From Bacteroidota bacterium (lineage in GTDB: Bacteria > Bacteroidota > Bacteroidia > B-17B0 > Aurantibacillaceae): DNA of 64,000 nt. Under the pieces are notes generated by a model. That model was not told where the DNA came from. It made no database searches and saw nothing but the letters and a program-made list of their open reading frames with translations. Location of the stretch: positions 28,630 to 92,629 of the forward strand of contig JAFDXR010000019.1 in NCBI GenBank assembly GCA_018267825.1, given 5' to 3'. Shown here one piece after another: positions 43,423 through 51,745 of this stretch (its first letter is position 1; each line of letters begins with the position of its first letter). The position numbers and the translations under genes were made by a program.

Positions 43423-43950
43423 TTATTTTTTGAGACCAAAAATATTATTGGTTGCACATACTTTAGGGCAAGGTGTGTTCAGATCCAGAACACTTAACTG
43501 ATCACCTGCATCCGGGTCTTTGAGAGGCACATCTTCTCCGCCTTCGTCTTTGCTAAGATTTGCACCAACAACCGGCACTATAAAGAGTTTAAACTGATTC
43601 GTTCTGTCCATACCCAGGTATACGCGGGCGTGTTTGTATTCGCAAATCGAAGTATCTTCAACAGGGAGTCCGAGTGCTTCCAGTAAATCCCTTGAACGGA
43701 TGGTAAACCCTTTAACCGGGACAGAGCCCAGTAATTTCTGGCAAATAGAATCGTATCTGTGCACATCAACAGCAGCGCTGTCCAACGGAAACTTAACCGA
43801 AGTATAACCGCCTTCAGCCTTAAACTGATCCTTATTGGGAGCTTTGGCTGTGTGTGTTTCTGTTGATGCTGTTTCTGCAGGCTTGTCTTTACAGGCGAAT
43901 GTCAAAGACAGGCCAAGAACTAACAAACTGAAGTAAGTGATTTTTTTCAT
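43423..43950 (-). CDS. Lipoprotein of unknown function heading the signalling operon
   Basis: 175 residues from the ATG at 43950 (the longer frame begins with TTG). Signal peptide with lipobox LTFAC (Cys at about residue 20), then a Thr/Ala/Lys-rich linker. The body has four cysteines in the second half, including CEYKHARVYLGMD, and ends PCPKVCATNNIFGLKK, a possible metal or disulphide site. It precedes the 7-TM gene by 32 bp and is probably co-expressed with the kinase and regulator. Function unknown. Confidence 0.65.
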   Translation of the reverse strand: MKKITYFSLLVLGLSLTFACKDKPAETASTETHTAKAPNKDQFKAEGGYTSVKFPLDSAAVDVHRYDSICQKLLGSVPVKGFTIRSRDLLEALGLPVEDTSICEYKHARVYLGMDRTNQFKLFIVPVVGANLSKDEGGEDVPLKDPDAGDQLSVLDLNTPCPKVCATNNIFGLKK

Positions 43951-43986
43951 GCTTTTGTGGTTTTGGGGGTTAATAATTAATTTCCA

Positions 43987-43994
43987 CAAACATA
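43987..43994 (-). promoter_or_regulatory. -7 element of the lipoprotein/7-TM/kinase/regulator operon
   Basis: TATGTTTG on the minus strand, 36 nt before the ATG at 43950. No -33 TTG at normal spacing, as might be expected of an activator-dependent promoter. Confidence 0.45.
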
Positions 43995-44044
43995 AACAGA
44001 GAAATCCGATCTGGTGCGACCCTGGCCAATTTAAAATCCAAAAA

Positions 44045-44060
44045 CAGGTATTTATACCTA
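44045..44060. promoter_or_regulatory. Operator-like palindrome 1
   Basis: CAGGTATTTATACCTA: 6-bp arms AGGTAT/ATACCT with a 2-bp centre, 51 bp upstream of the -7 element of the signalling operon. Confidence 0.5.
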
Positions 44061-44075
44061 TTCACTATTTAAAAA

Positions 44076-44091
44076 CAGGTAATTATACCTG
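44076..44091. promoter_or_regulatory. Operator-like palindrome 2
   Basis: CAGGTAATTATACCTG: arms CAGGTA/TACCTG with a 4-bp centre. Its centre is 31 bp (three helical turns) from that of palindrome 1, and both share an AAAACAGGTA left flank. Confidence 0.5.
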
Positions 44092-44464
44092 GCGGCACCT
44101 TGCTCTATAGCCCATAAAATCCTACTATAAATTCTCCGGCATCAGTCGCTTCGCCCGAAGGGGCAAGGCGCTTTGATACCTGCGTAACCAAAACCTGTAT
44201 ATCATGAAAACAATGTCGAATACCCGATGGGTGTATGCGATCACAGTTTTATTTTCTGTTCACAGGTAATATACCCTTCGCCGACGCGCCAGGGTATGCT
44301 GCACGGAATTCAATCTCAAAATAACCAGACTCTTTCATCCGGATGGCAATTTATTTCAAAAACTGAAGAAACCGGGTGAGATTTTCCCTTTGAGGGGCCT
44401 TTTTTGTTAAAAAAGACCCTTTCATTAACATCTTTTCAAAAGATTTACGGGGCTGGTATTATTT
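44092..44464. other. Intergenic region with hairpins and a short peptide frame
   Basis: No full gene. It holds a GC-rich hairpin near 44150-44172, a 21-codon frame at 44204-44269 whose start resembles a signal peptide (MKTMSNTRWVYAITVLFSV), a further AGGTAATATACC half-palindrome at 44264-44275, and a 7-bp inverted repeat ATACCCT/AGGGTAT at 44271-44297. It may be a leader, an RNA element or a gene remnant. I cannot choose. Confidence 0.35.
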
Positions 44465-44495
44465 TTGGTGTAAATTCATGTTTTTATTATTTTTG
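44465..44495 (+). promoter_or_regulatory. Promoter of the DUF6089-like gene
   Basis: TTG (44465-44467), 20-nt spacer, TATTTTTG (44488-44495), a good match to the Bacteroidota pattern, giving a leader of about 20 nt. Confidence 0.6.
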
Positions 44496-44518
44496 TATAC
44501 CAGCCTAAATTGCCAGGA

Positions 44519-45430
44519 ATGAGAAAAATTATATTTATCGCACTGATTATCTTCACAGTAAGCGCTGCCAAAGCACAATGGCTTTGGGATTATGGTGTTG
44601 CCGTGGGGGTTTCCAACTACCTGGGAGACATAGGGGGTAAAGAAAAAACCCGCCGTGATTTTGTGGCCGACATGAAACTGGCCAAAACACGCTGGAATGT
44701 AGGTGGTTTTGCGCGTTACAAAATAAAACCGAAAGTATCCCTGAAGCTGGCGCTGGATTATCTCCGCCTGGAAGGAGACGATAAATTATCGACAAACCCC
44801 GCCCGTAATTACCGAAACCTTAATTTCCGTAACGATATTTTTGACCTTGCTATTACCGGCGAGTATTTCTTTTATCAGAATAATGACCTTGGGCACACTT
44901 ATCGTTATAAAAACGGATTCCGTGCTTATTTCTTTGGTGGAGTCGGTGCTTTTTATAACAATCCTAAGGCCCTCTACCAGGGACAATGGGTGCGTTTACG
45001 TCCGCTACACACCGAAGGTAAAACGTATAGCCCTGTTGACCTGAACATCCCTTTAGGTGTCGGTTTCTATTTCACATTCAACAAAAAACACCGTATTGGC
45101 TACGAATTCAACTGGCGTACAACGTTCACTGATTATATTGATGATGTGAGCGGTAATTACCCAAGCGATCCGAGTCAGTCGGGTAATCCTGCACTATCGC
45201 TCAGAACGCCTGAACTGGGGGTTGACCCGAATGCCAACCCTGGCTTATATTATTCGCACAACTGGGGTCAGAAGCGTGGTGATAAAACACACAAGGATTC
45301 TTATATAACCATGAGTCTTACATATAGTTATGTGATTCGTGGGAAATCCAGTTTCTACCGTGGACATTATGGTAATTTCTTCGGAAAAAAAGGACATCAC
45401 AAAGTCCGGAAGATCCGTTCCAAATTTTAA
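44519..45430 (+). CDS. DUF6089-family outer-membrane beta-barrel protein
   Basis: 303 residues from the ATG at 44519 (three residues longer from a TTG). Signal peptide ending AAKAQ. The mature N-terminus WLWDYGVAVGVSNYLGDIGG is the DUF6089 signature, followed by KLRW-type strands, FARYKIKPKVSLKL, and a long loop with SNPALSLRTPE. The C-terminus is very basic (GKKGHHKVRKIRSKF). Predicted to be an outer-membrane barrel. Closed by a strong terminator. Exact role unknown; DUF6089 proteins are widespread in this phylum. Confidence 0.8.
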   Translation: MRKIIFIALIIFTVSAAKAQWLWDYGVAVGVSNYLGDIGGKEKTRRDFVADMKLAKTRWNVGGFARYKIKPKVSLKLALDYLRLEGDDKLSTNPARNYRNLNFRNDIFDLAITGEYFFYQNNDLGHTYRYKNGFRAYFFGGVGAFYNNPKALYQGQWVRLRPLHTEGKTYSPVDLNIPLGVGFYFTFNKKHRIGYEFNWRTTFTDYIDDVSGNYPSDPSQSGNPALSLRTPELGVDPNANPGLYYSHNWGQKRGDKTHKDSYITMSLTYSYVIRGKSSFYRGHYGNFFGKKGHHKVRKIRSKF

Positions 45431-45433
45431 GAA

Positions 45434-45457
45434 AAGAGGGCTTTGGCCCTCTTTTTT
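45434..45457 (+). terminator. Intrinsic terminator of the DUF6089-like gene
   Basis: AGAGGGC, TTTG loop, GCCCTCT followed by six Ts, 4 bp after the stop. Confidence 0.88.
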
Positions 45458-45548
45458 GTTTATGCATAATTTCTTTTCAGGCGTCTTTATTGTGTATCTT
45501 GTAACAAAAGGAAAAAAACCGCGTTACTATACCTATAAACCACTGCGT

Positions 45549-48500
45549 ATGAAACATGCTCTCCTCCTCGTTTTTTACTTTACCGGCATTATATTCCTTC
45601 AGGCACAAACGTCACCGCCCACCATTACCCTTGGAGGCACATCCTACTACGTATATCCATTCCGGATCGATCAGTCGGCCGACGACATTCCGCCCTGTGC
45701 ACTAAAGCTCCCCGATGGCCGGTATGTAGCCTATCGTCCGTATAGTTTCAGGGAACTTAAACATTCATTCAAAGAAGAACTCATTGTTAAGGACAGTTCA
45801 TTGATCTCTGTTGTATTTGAGATCGCAAATAATGTTCCGCAAAAGACGGCTTATTTTTATGCGGATAAACGTTTCAGGCCCGGGGCCAAGGCATCGGCAC
45901 TCGGGCACTGGACTATAAAAGGCGAATACCTGAACGGACTGAAAGAAGGAACATGGGTGAACCGCCAATATGGAAGTGAAGTTACCACACATTATAAAAA
46001 CGGATTGAAACACGGGCCGGTCAGCGCAAAAAAACACAAATCTGGCGTCCCTGAAGGCACCTATGTATATGGCCGGCAAGCGGGTCGCTTCTATGAATAC
46101 AATTACAAAGGCAGGCTTTGCAAAGTTATTTATCATGACACCCTTGAGCAGCGTGATACGATTATGGTTTTCTATAAAGACCGAATGACCGACATTTATG
46201 ATGATGTAAAGGAAACCAAACACAGAAAACAGGATATCTGGTATTTTTTTTACCACAATCATGCCTACACCTATTCCGGGCGAATCAATGGTTACTCATC
46301 ATTTAAGAGAAGCTACGATGCAGATGGCAAACTTACCACATCCATTGCGTTTACCAACGACAGTACTTTTCAGTTTGATTCCCTGCTGGCATACAACACC
46401 TGGGTGTATGCTAAAACGATTCCCTGTACTTCTCCGTCTGAAAAAGGCAGGTGTTATATGATCACGGAAAGGCCTGTACATCCGGACAAGGACGAGGCCT
46501 TTGAAACCCGTAATTTCTATTGCAACAAAGAACTCATGAAAGTGATGCGCTTTTATCGCAATGAGAAAAATCCGCAGCTCACAGATACGTCTTACAGTGT
46601 TTATTATGTAACAGACACATTGCGAAATCCATGGATACCACAACTCCATCGCGAAGGATGGTTCCGCTCCCAAAAAACCTATTCGGAAAATTATATCCCC
46701 GCGCTGCAGTACAGCTATTACACCATGCGGAAATACAGATCCCCGCACTGGCAGAAAATTGCAAACATTGACACGGCAAAAGGGGTGGTTTATTTTTCGG
46801 ACACTATTGATTCAAAAAATGTGACGATACTCAGCCATGTTTCCATTCAGAAAAAAACAATACCTGCTAAAACAGAACTTCCCTTCCGTCGTGAATTATA
46901 CGAACCCATTGTGGAATATAAAGCCGCCATCCGCCTTGGTTTTCAGACAACAGAATTCGGCCTTCTCTACAGGCAATCCAGGGGACTATCATCGGTTTAT
47001 GCACCGGAATTTATCCTATACAATAAAACACCCTACACAGGCAAACTATTCTTTGATGATCGTTACAGAACAAAAGAAAAGCACCACATAGTATACCTCG
47101 ACAATTCTGCCGGCAGCGGTAATCTGGCGCATGAAGCCAGGGGCAATTACCTGAACGGGCTCAAAGACGGTACCTGGGAATTTACTGAACCGGCAAGGCA
47201 GGTTCATGCCCGGAGCGATTTCTATAAAACATTCATGTCGCATCATTCTATAAACTATTACTATAAGGCAGATTTCAGAGAAGGCCTCCGGAACGGCCCA
47301 TTTTATGCGTATGACACCTACATCGATCAGACATACAATAAGCGCGGCAAGGACATCTACACCTATTATAAATACCTGAGTTATACAGCCAATTTTGTGA
47401 ATGACACACTCGAAGGTCCCATGACTGTATACGACCACACCGGCAAGGTAAGCGCCAGAGCGAATTACCATAAAGGATTGCTGGATGGCCCCTGTACACG
47501 CTATTCAGACAGCCTGCTTGTATACTCGGCTACATTCCGAAACGGTTTATTACAGGGCGAACTAAAAACCTACAGGCCAAATGCCAAACATTTACTTGCT
47601 GTAAAAGCGGAATTTACCAACAATGTGCTGAATGGTCTCCTGGAAATGTACAGCGGAAACAAATGGCTCGAGATCAAAGCGGATAGCGGGCGTATGCTGT
47701 ACAAGAAAATGTTTTATGACAACGGGAACCTGAAAGAAGAAATAACCATGGATGCGGGCAGCCGTTTTATACTCAATGCGACCGTGGTAAGCTCTGATAA
47801 CTTTATGGAATACTGCCACGCGACGCGCTACAACCCCACAGAGATAGAAGAGACAAAAGAAACTAAAAAGCGCCTCCGCGAAATCAGCCTGCAGGATTCA
47901 CTGAATGAACTCTTGTTCGATGCCGCTTATGTCAGCTATTTCGATAACGGCAATGTGTATTGCAAGGGTCTTATAAAACAATTCAAACCCGTTGGAAAAT
48001 GGACATTTTATGATGTGAACGGGGCACTGATTCATGAAATTCAATTCAGGGACAGTACCTTTCATATAGCCGGTGATACCATACTCAGGCAATCGCTTGG
48101 CATTCTTACCGGCTATTACTACAACGGAAAACCCCGCTGTAAAGCCTTTGTCAAAGCCATTGATGTGAGTTTCGACTGTAACACAAAAACGGATCGCAGT
48201 GCCTTTGAAACCATCCTGATCGACAACTATGACTTTTATGATAAGGTGCAATGCCACAACGGAACCGGTACCGTGAAACAATACACTGAGAATGGTCTAT
48301 TGGTGGCCAGTGGTGAAATGAAAGATTATTCGAAAACAGGTCTCTGGAAATACTATGACCCCAATCAGAAACTAAAATCCATGGGCATGTATGTGAATGG
48401 ACTGCGCGAAGGTGTCTGGTACGAAGGTGATCTGGAAGGTCTGAATTACGAAGATGCAGCGTGCTTTGATAAGAACAATGCTTATGAGCTGAAAGAGTTT

Positions 48501-48599
48501 TACAGAAATCAGAAAGCCCTGGAAATTTCCAAACTTATTTACAAAAAAGGTCGCCTGATGCAGTCGGATGTACAAAGCATTAACATGAACCGCGAATAA
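45549..48599 (+). CDS. Secreted giant MORN-variant (YwqK-like) protein, copy 1
   Basis: 1016 residues from the ATG at 45549; the frame extends upstream only through a GTG and crosses the terminator. Signal peptide ending FLQAQ. An N-terminal conserved block (SYYVYPFRIDQSADDIPPCALKLPDG) is followed by MORN-like repeats of the YwqK type: EYLNGLKEGTWVNRQYG, YKNGLKHGPV, NYLNGLKDGTWEF, NYHKGLLDGPCTRY. A C-terminal block with SFDCNTKTDRSAFETILID and GLWKYYDPNQKL is shared by all three copies, which end (N/D)MNR(E/N/D). No T9SS sorting domain. Probably periplasmic or outer-membrane associated; molecular role unknown. Co-transcribed with copies 2 and 3 (gap 9 bp). Confidence 0.85.
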   Translation: MKHALLLVFYFTGIIFLQAQTSPPTITLGGTSYYVYPFRIDQSADDIPPCALKLPDGRYVAYRPYSFRELKHSFKEELIVKDSSLISVVFEIANNVPQKTAYFYADKRFRPGAKASALGHWTIKGEYLNGLKEGTWVNRQYGSEVTTHYKNGLKHGPVSAKKHKSGVPEGTYVYGRQAGRFYEYNYKGRLCKVIYHDTLEQRDTIMVFYKDRMTDIYDDVKETKHRKQDIWYFFYHNHAYTYSGRINGYSSFKRSYDADGKLTTSIAFTNDSTFQFDSLLAYNTWVYAKTIPCTSPSEKGRCYMITERPVHPDKDEAFETRNFYCNKELMKVMRFYRNEKNPQLTDTSYSVYYVTDTLRNPWIPQLHREGWFRSQKTYSENYIPALQYSYYTMRKYRSPHWQKIANIDTAKGVVYFSDTIDSKNVTILSHVSIQKKTIPAKTELPFRRELYEPIVEYKAAIRLGFQTTEFGLLYRQSRGLSSVYAPEFILYNKTPYTGKLFFDDRYRTKEKHHIVYLDNSAGSGNLAHEARGNYLNGLKDGTWEFTEPARQVHARSDFYKTFMSHHSINYYYKADFREGLRNGPFYAYDTYIDQTYNKRGKDIYTYYKYLSYTANFVNDTLEGPMTVYDHTGKVSARANYHKGLLDGPCTRYSDSLLVYSATFRNGLLQGELKTYRPNAKHLLAVKAEFTNNVLNGLLEMYSGNKWLEIKADSGRMLYKKMFYDNGNLKEEITMDAGSRFILNATVVSSDNFMEYCHATRYNPTEIEETKETKKRLREISLQDSLNELLFDAAYVSYFDNGNVYCKGLIKQFKPVGKWTFYDVNGALIHEIQFRDSTFHIAGDTILRQSLGILTGYYYNGKPRCKAFVKAIDVSFDCNTKTDRSAFETILIDNYDFYDKVQCHNGTGTVKQYTENGLLVASGEMKDYSKTGLWKYYDPNQKLKSMGMYVNGLREGVWYEGDLEGLNYEDAACFDKNNAYELKEFYRNQKALEISKLIYKKGRLMQSDVQSINMNRE

Positions 48600-48608
48600 A
48601 ACAAGCGT

Positions 48609-51600
48609 ATGAAATATATTCTCGCCCTGATAACCTGCCTGGTCACACTACAGATAGCAGAAGCTCAAAACAAGGAACAGACTGTTACCCTCAACGATAC
48701 CACTTACTTTGTGTACCCCTTCCGTGTGGAACCCTGGGCGCTGGACATACCTCCATGCGGGCTGAAACTGCAGGATGGCCGTTACATTGCATTTACAACT
48801 TACCACTACAGCGAACGTAAAGCGCATAAAAGACCCAAACTCATAGACCGCGATACCAATGCCATCAGTGTTGTATTTACACTTGTAAATAATGTGCCTG
48901 AAGGCACTGCCAGGTTCTTTGCCGGCTATAAACTGAAACCGGGCGCAGGGGCCGGTAAACTGAAAACCTGGTACCAGCAGGGCTGCTATAAAAACGGGCT
49001 GAAAGATGGTGCCTGGACCTATAAAACAAACAACAACATCCAGGTGGAACATTACAGAAACGGTCTCAAAAACGGCCCCTCCTACTGGAAGAAAATAAAA
49101 CCCTCTATCGAAAACACAAACTATCGTGATGGCAAACCAGCAGGCCGTTCTTACCTGTATGATGAAAAAGGAAAACTAAGCAGCATCCACTACTACGATA
49201 GTCTCGGGTTACGGGACACAGTATATATATACAAAAACGGAAAACTCAGTGAAGCTTACGATCTCAGAAATTCCTTTCGTCTGCGCCCTGAAAACAATAT
49301 CTGGTACGAAACTCTCAGTACCAATTATATAAACACAGGAAGCCGTGATATGTCATTTTCATTTCTGAGAACTTATGATGACAAAGGCCGGCTCGACAGT
49401 GATGTAAAACTCCCCAGTGATACAAGTTACTATTTTGATTCCTTTTTATATAACAACAAAAAAATTACTGTGAAAGAGACCCCATGCGAACCCGGCTGTA
49501 AATCTAAAGCCTGTTATATGGTGGAGGAATATGGGGGTACGTTTGACTACTCCAATCAGAAATTCTACGACGGTAACCGGCTCTACAGGGCTATGTTTGT
49601 GCGAAACCGCTCCTGGGGCAAAAAGCTGGCCTTGCCCGATACAAGCTATGAATTCTATTACGAACAGGACACAACGATACACAATCCCTGGAGAGAACAG
49701 ATTCTAAAAAAGCTCGTATACAAAGACGGTGTTAATTATACGAAAATAATACCTGCACTGGGCTACACCTATATCGATTACTCAAAAGGGGGTACAGCTT
49801 TTCACTCAAACTCCGTCGAATATTTTTTCCTGACTGGTTCTTTTGATCTGTTTTCCGGTTTGCCGCCACTCTATATCGACTCCGTTCAGGGCTTCGCCTG
49901 TTTTACAGATACAGCTTCCGTATTGAATGATCGCGTTAAAATTTCAAATAAAATATTGGCTAAACCACTCAGTCCCCCGAAAGAGAATCAATACATGATG
50001 GATTACAGGGTGTATGAACCGGTTAATTTATTGACCATCGAATCCAACACAATCCTTCATAATACACTGGACATTGGCCTGATGGAAGACGTATTTGATC
50101 GCTTTAACTTTCCGGAGCAGGTTAGGGTTGGCGGAAACCTATACTCCGGCATGGCCTTTTACAACAACAAAAAAAACAGCTTTACGCCAAAACTACTCAA
50201 GCTGAACAATAATACGATTGGTGCAGACGCTTCTTTTCTTTCGCGTGGTCATTATCTCAACGGCAATAAAGACGGTGCATGGGAATTTACAGATGGTTCG
50301 GCACACGTTAACAGTAAAAGTGATTTCAAAGCAAATTTCTATAAGCAGAAAAATACGAACGTATACTACACAGCTGTTTTTAAAAACGGTTTGCTCAATG
50401 GCCCATTAACATTATACAACACACATTTTTCGGATATCTGGGAAATGTCTGACAACCATAAAGTGTATAAGCATCTGGAAGAAAAACGAAACTATGTGAA
50501 CGACACCCTTCACGGCCCGTTCGAAAAATATTCGATCAAAGAAGAACTGGTTCTTTCTGCCAATTATAACAAAGGCCAACTGGATGGGCCTGTTAAGCAG
50601 TTTTCTGACGGTAGGGTAATCTACGAGGCTCAGTTTCATAAAGACATGCTGCATGGTGAGCTCCGGCAATATGATTACTCAGTCCGCCACAACCTGAAAA
50701 CGCGGGCAACTTTCTACGAAAACAAACTCAATGGCCTGCTCGAAATGTACGATAGCACCAAATGGCTGGAGGCAAAGGCCGACACGGGCCTGTTGCGTTA
50801 CAAAAAGCTATTTTACGAAAACGGTGCCCTGAAAGAAGAAATCACACTGGATGCCGGCCGCAGGTACCTGGCAGATGCATCGGTGATAAATTCGTTTAAC
50901 TTTTTTGAATATGCGAATATTCCGCATGAAAACAATATATACAACCGCCGATTTCCCGTTCGGCGTGTTATCCGGCACAATATCCGGTATCCGGAGTTCG
51001 ATTCTTTAAATACAAGCCAGTTTTGCGGCAGTTATAAGAGTTATTATAACAACGGACAACTCTATTGCCAGGGACGTATTGAAAACATGAAACCCAGTGG
51101 CACCTGGGATTTTTATAACGAAACCGGTGCACTCATACACCATGTGGCTTTCCGCGACTCTTCCTTTCATCTGCCTGGCGATACCAGCCTGGTGAAAAGC
51201 CTGGGAGTCCTCACGGGTTATTTTTACAACGGGAAGCCCCGCTGCCGCGCATTCATCACGTCCATCGACGTGAGCTATGATTGCAACACCAAAAACGACC
51301 TCAGCGCTTTTGAAACCGTACTGATCGACTCCTATGATTTCTTTGGGAAAGATAATTGCGTAAATGGCTCAGGTCCGGTGAAATCCTATAACGAGAATGG
51401 TCTGTTGAAAGCCAGCGGGCACCTGGAGAATTATATTAAAACCGGTATCTGGAAATACTATGACCCCAACCAGAAATTATACATGATGGGAAAATATGTA
51501 AATAATCAGATGGATGGCGTATGGTTTGAAGGCGACCTGGAAGGCCTCAATTATGAAGATGCAGCCTGTATAGATCCGAATAACCCATACGCTGTAAAGC

Positions 51601-51704
51601 AATACCAGAAAAGCCTGAAAGAATTAAAAATTATAAAACGGATTTATAAAAACGGGGAGCTCATCGACTCCGATGAACACTACATTGATATGAACCGCAA
51701 CTAA
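48609..51704 (+). CDS. Secreted giant MORN-variant (YwqK-like) protein, copy 2
   Basis: 1031 residues. Signal peptide ending IAEAQ, then the family start TTYFVYPFRVEPWALDIPPCGLKL. MORN-like units include CYKNGLKDGAWTYK, YRNGLKNGPSYWKK, HYLNGNKDGAWEF and NYNKGQLDGPVKQF, with a Cys pair (EPGCKSKAC) in the middle that copy 1 replaces by TSPSEKGRC. The C-terminal block (SYDCNTKNDLSAFETVLID, GIWKYYDPNQKL, YEDAACIDPNNP) is the most conserved part. It lies in tandem with copy 1 and copy 3 in the same operon and arose by duplication. Function unknown. Confidence 0.85.
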   Translation: MKYILALITCLVTLQIAEAQNKEQTVTLNDTTYFVYPFRVEPWALDIPPCGLKLQDGRYIAFTTYHYSERKAHKRPKLIDRDTNAISVVFTLVNNVPEGTARFFAGYKLKPGAGAGKLKTWYQQGCYKNGLKDGAWTYKTNNNIQVEHYRNGLKNGPSYWKKIKPSIENTNYRDGKPAGRSYLYDEKGKLSSIHYYDSLGLRDTVYIYKNGKLSEAYDLRNSFRLRPENNIWYETLSTNYINTGSRDMSFSFLRTYDDKGRLDSDVKLPSDTSYYFDSFLYNNKKITVKETPCEPGCKSKACYMVEEYGGTFDYSNQKFYDGNRLYRAMFVRNRSWGKKLALPDTSYEFYYEQDTTIHNPWREQILKKLVYKDGVNYTKIIPALGYTYIDYSKGGTAFHSNSVEYFFLTGSFDLFSGLPPLYIDSVQGFACFTDTASVLNDRVKISNKILAKPLSPPKENQYMMDYRVYEPVNLLTIESNTILHNTLDIGLMEDVFDRFNFPEQVRVGGNLYSGMAFYNNKKNSFTPKLLKLNNNTIGADASFLSRGHYLNGNKDGAWEFTDGSAHVNSKSDFKANFYKQKNTNVYYTAVFKNGLLNGPLTLYNTHFSDIWEMSDNHKVYKHLEEKRNYVNDTLHGPFEKYSIKEELVLSANYNKGQLDGPVKQFSDGRVIYEAQFHKDMLHGELRQYDYSVRHNLKTRATFYENKLNGLLEMYDSTKWLEAKADTGLLRYKKLFYENGALKEEITLDAGRRYLADASVINSFNFFEYANIPHENNIYNRRFPVRRVIRHNIRYPEFDSLNTSQFCGSYKSYYNNGQLYCQGRIENMKPSGTWDFYNETGALIHHVAFRDSSFHLPGDTSLVKSLGVLTGYFYNGKPRCRAFITSIDVSYDCNTKNDLSAFETVLIDSYDFFGKDNCVNGSGPVKSYNENGLLKASGHLENYIKTGIWKYYDPNQKLYMMGKYVNNQMDGVWFEGDLEGLNYEDAACIDPNNPYAVKQYQKSLKELKIIKRIYKNGELIDSDEHYIDMNRN

Positions 51705-51745
51705 AAAATCTGCCCTACAAATCGGGAATTGCAAAGAACCTATAT

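Noticed and set aside
45339..45548. 70-residue N-terminal extension of MORN copy 1
   Set aside because: It begins with GTG inside the DUF6089-like gene and crosses a strong terminator; the ATG at 45549 starts a clean signal peptide.
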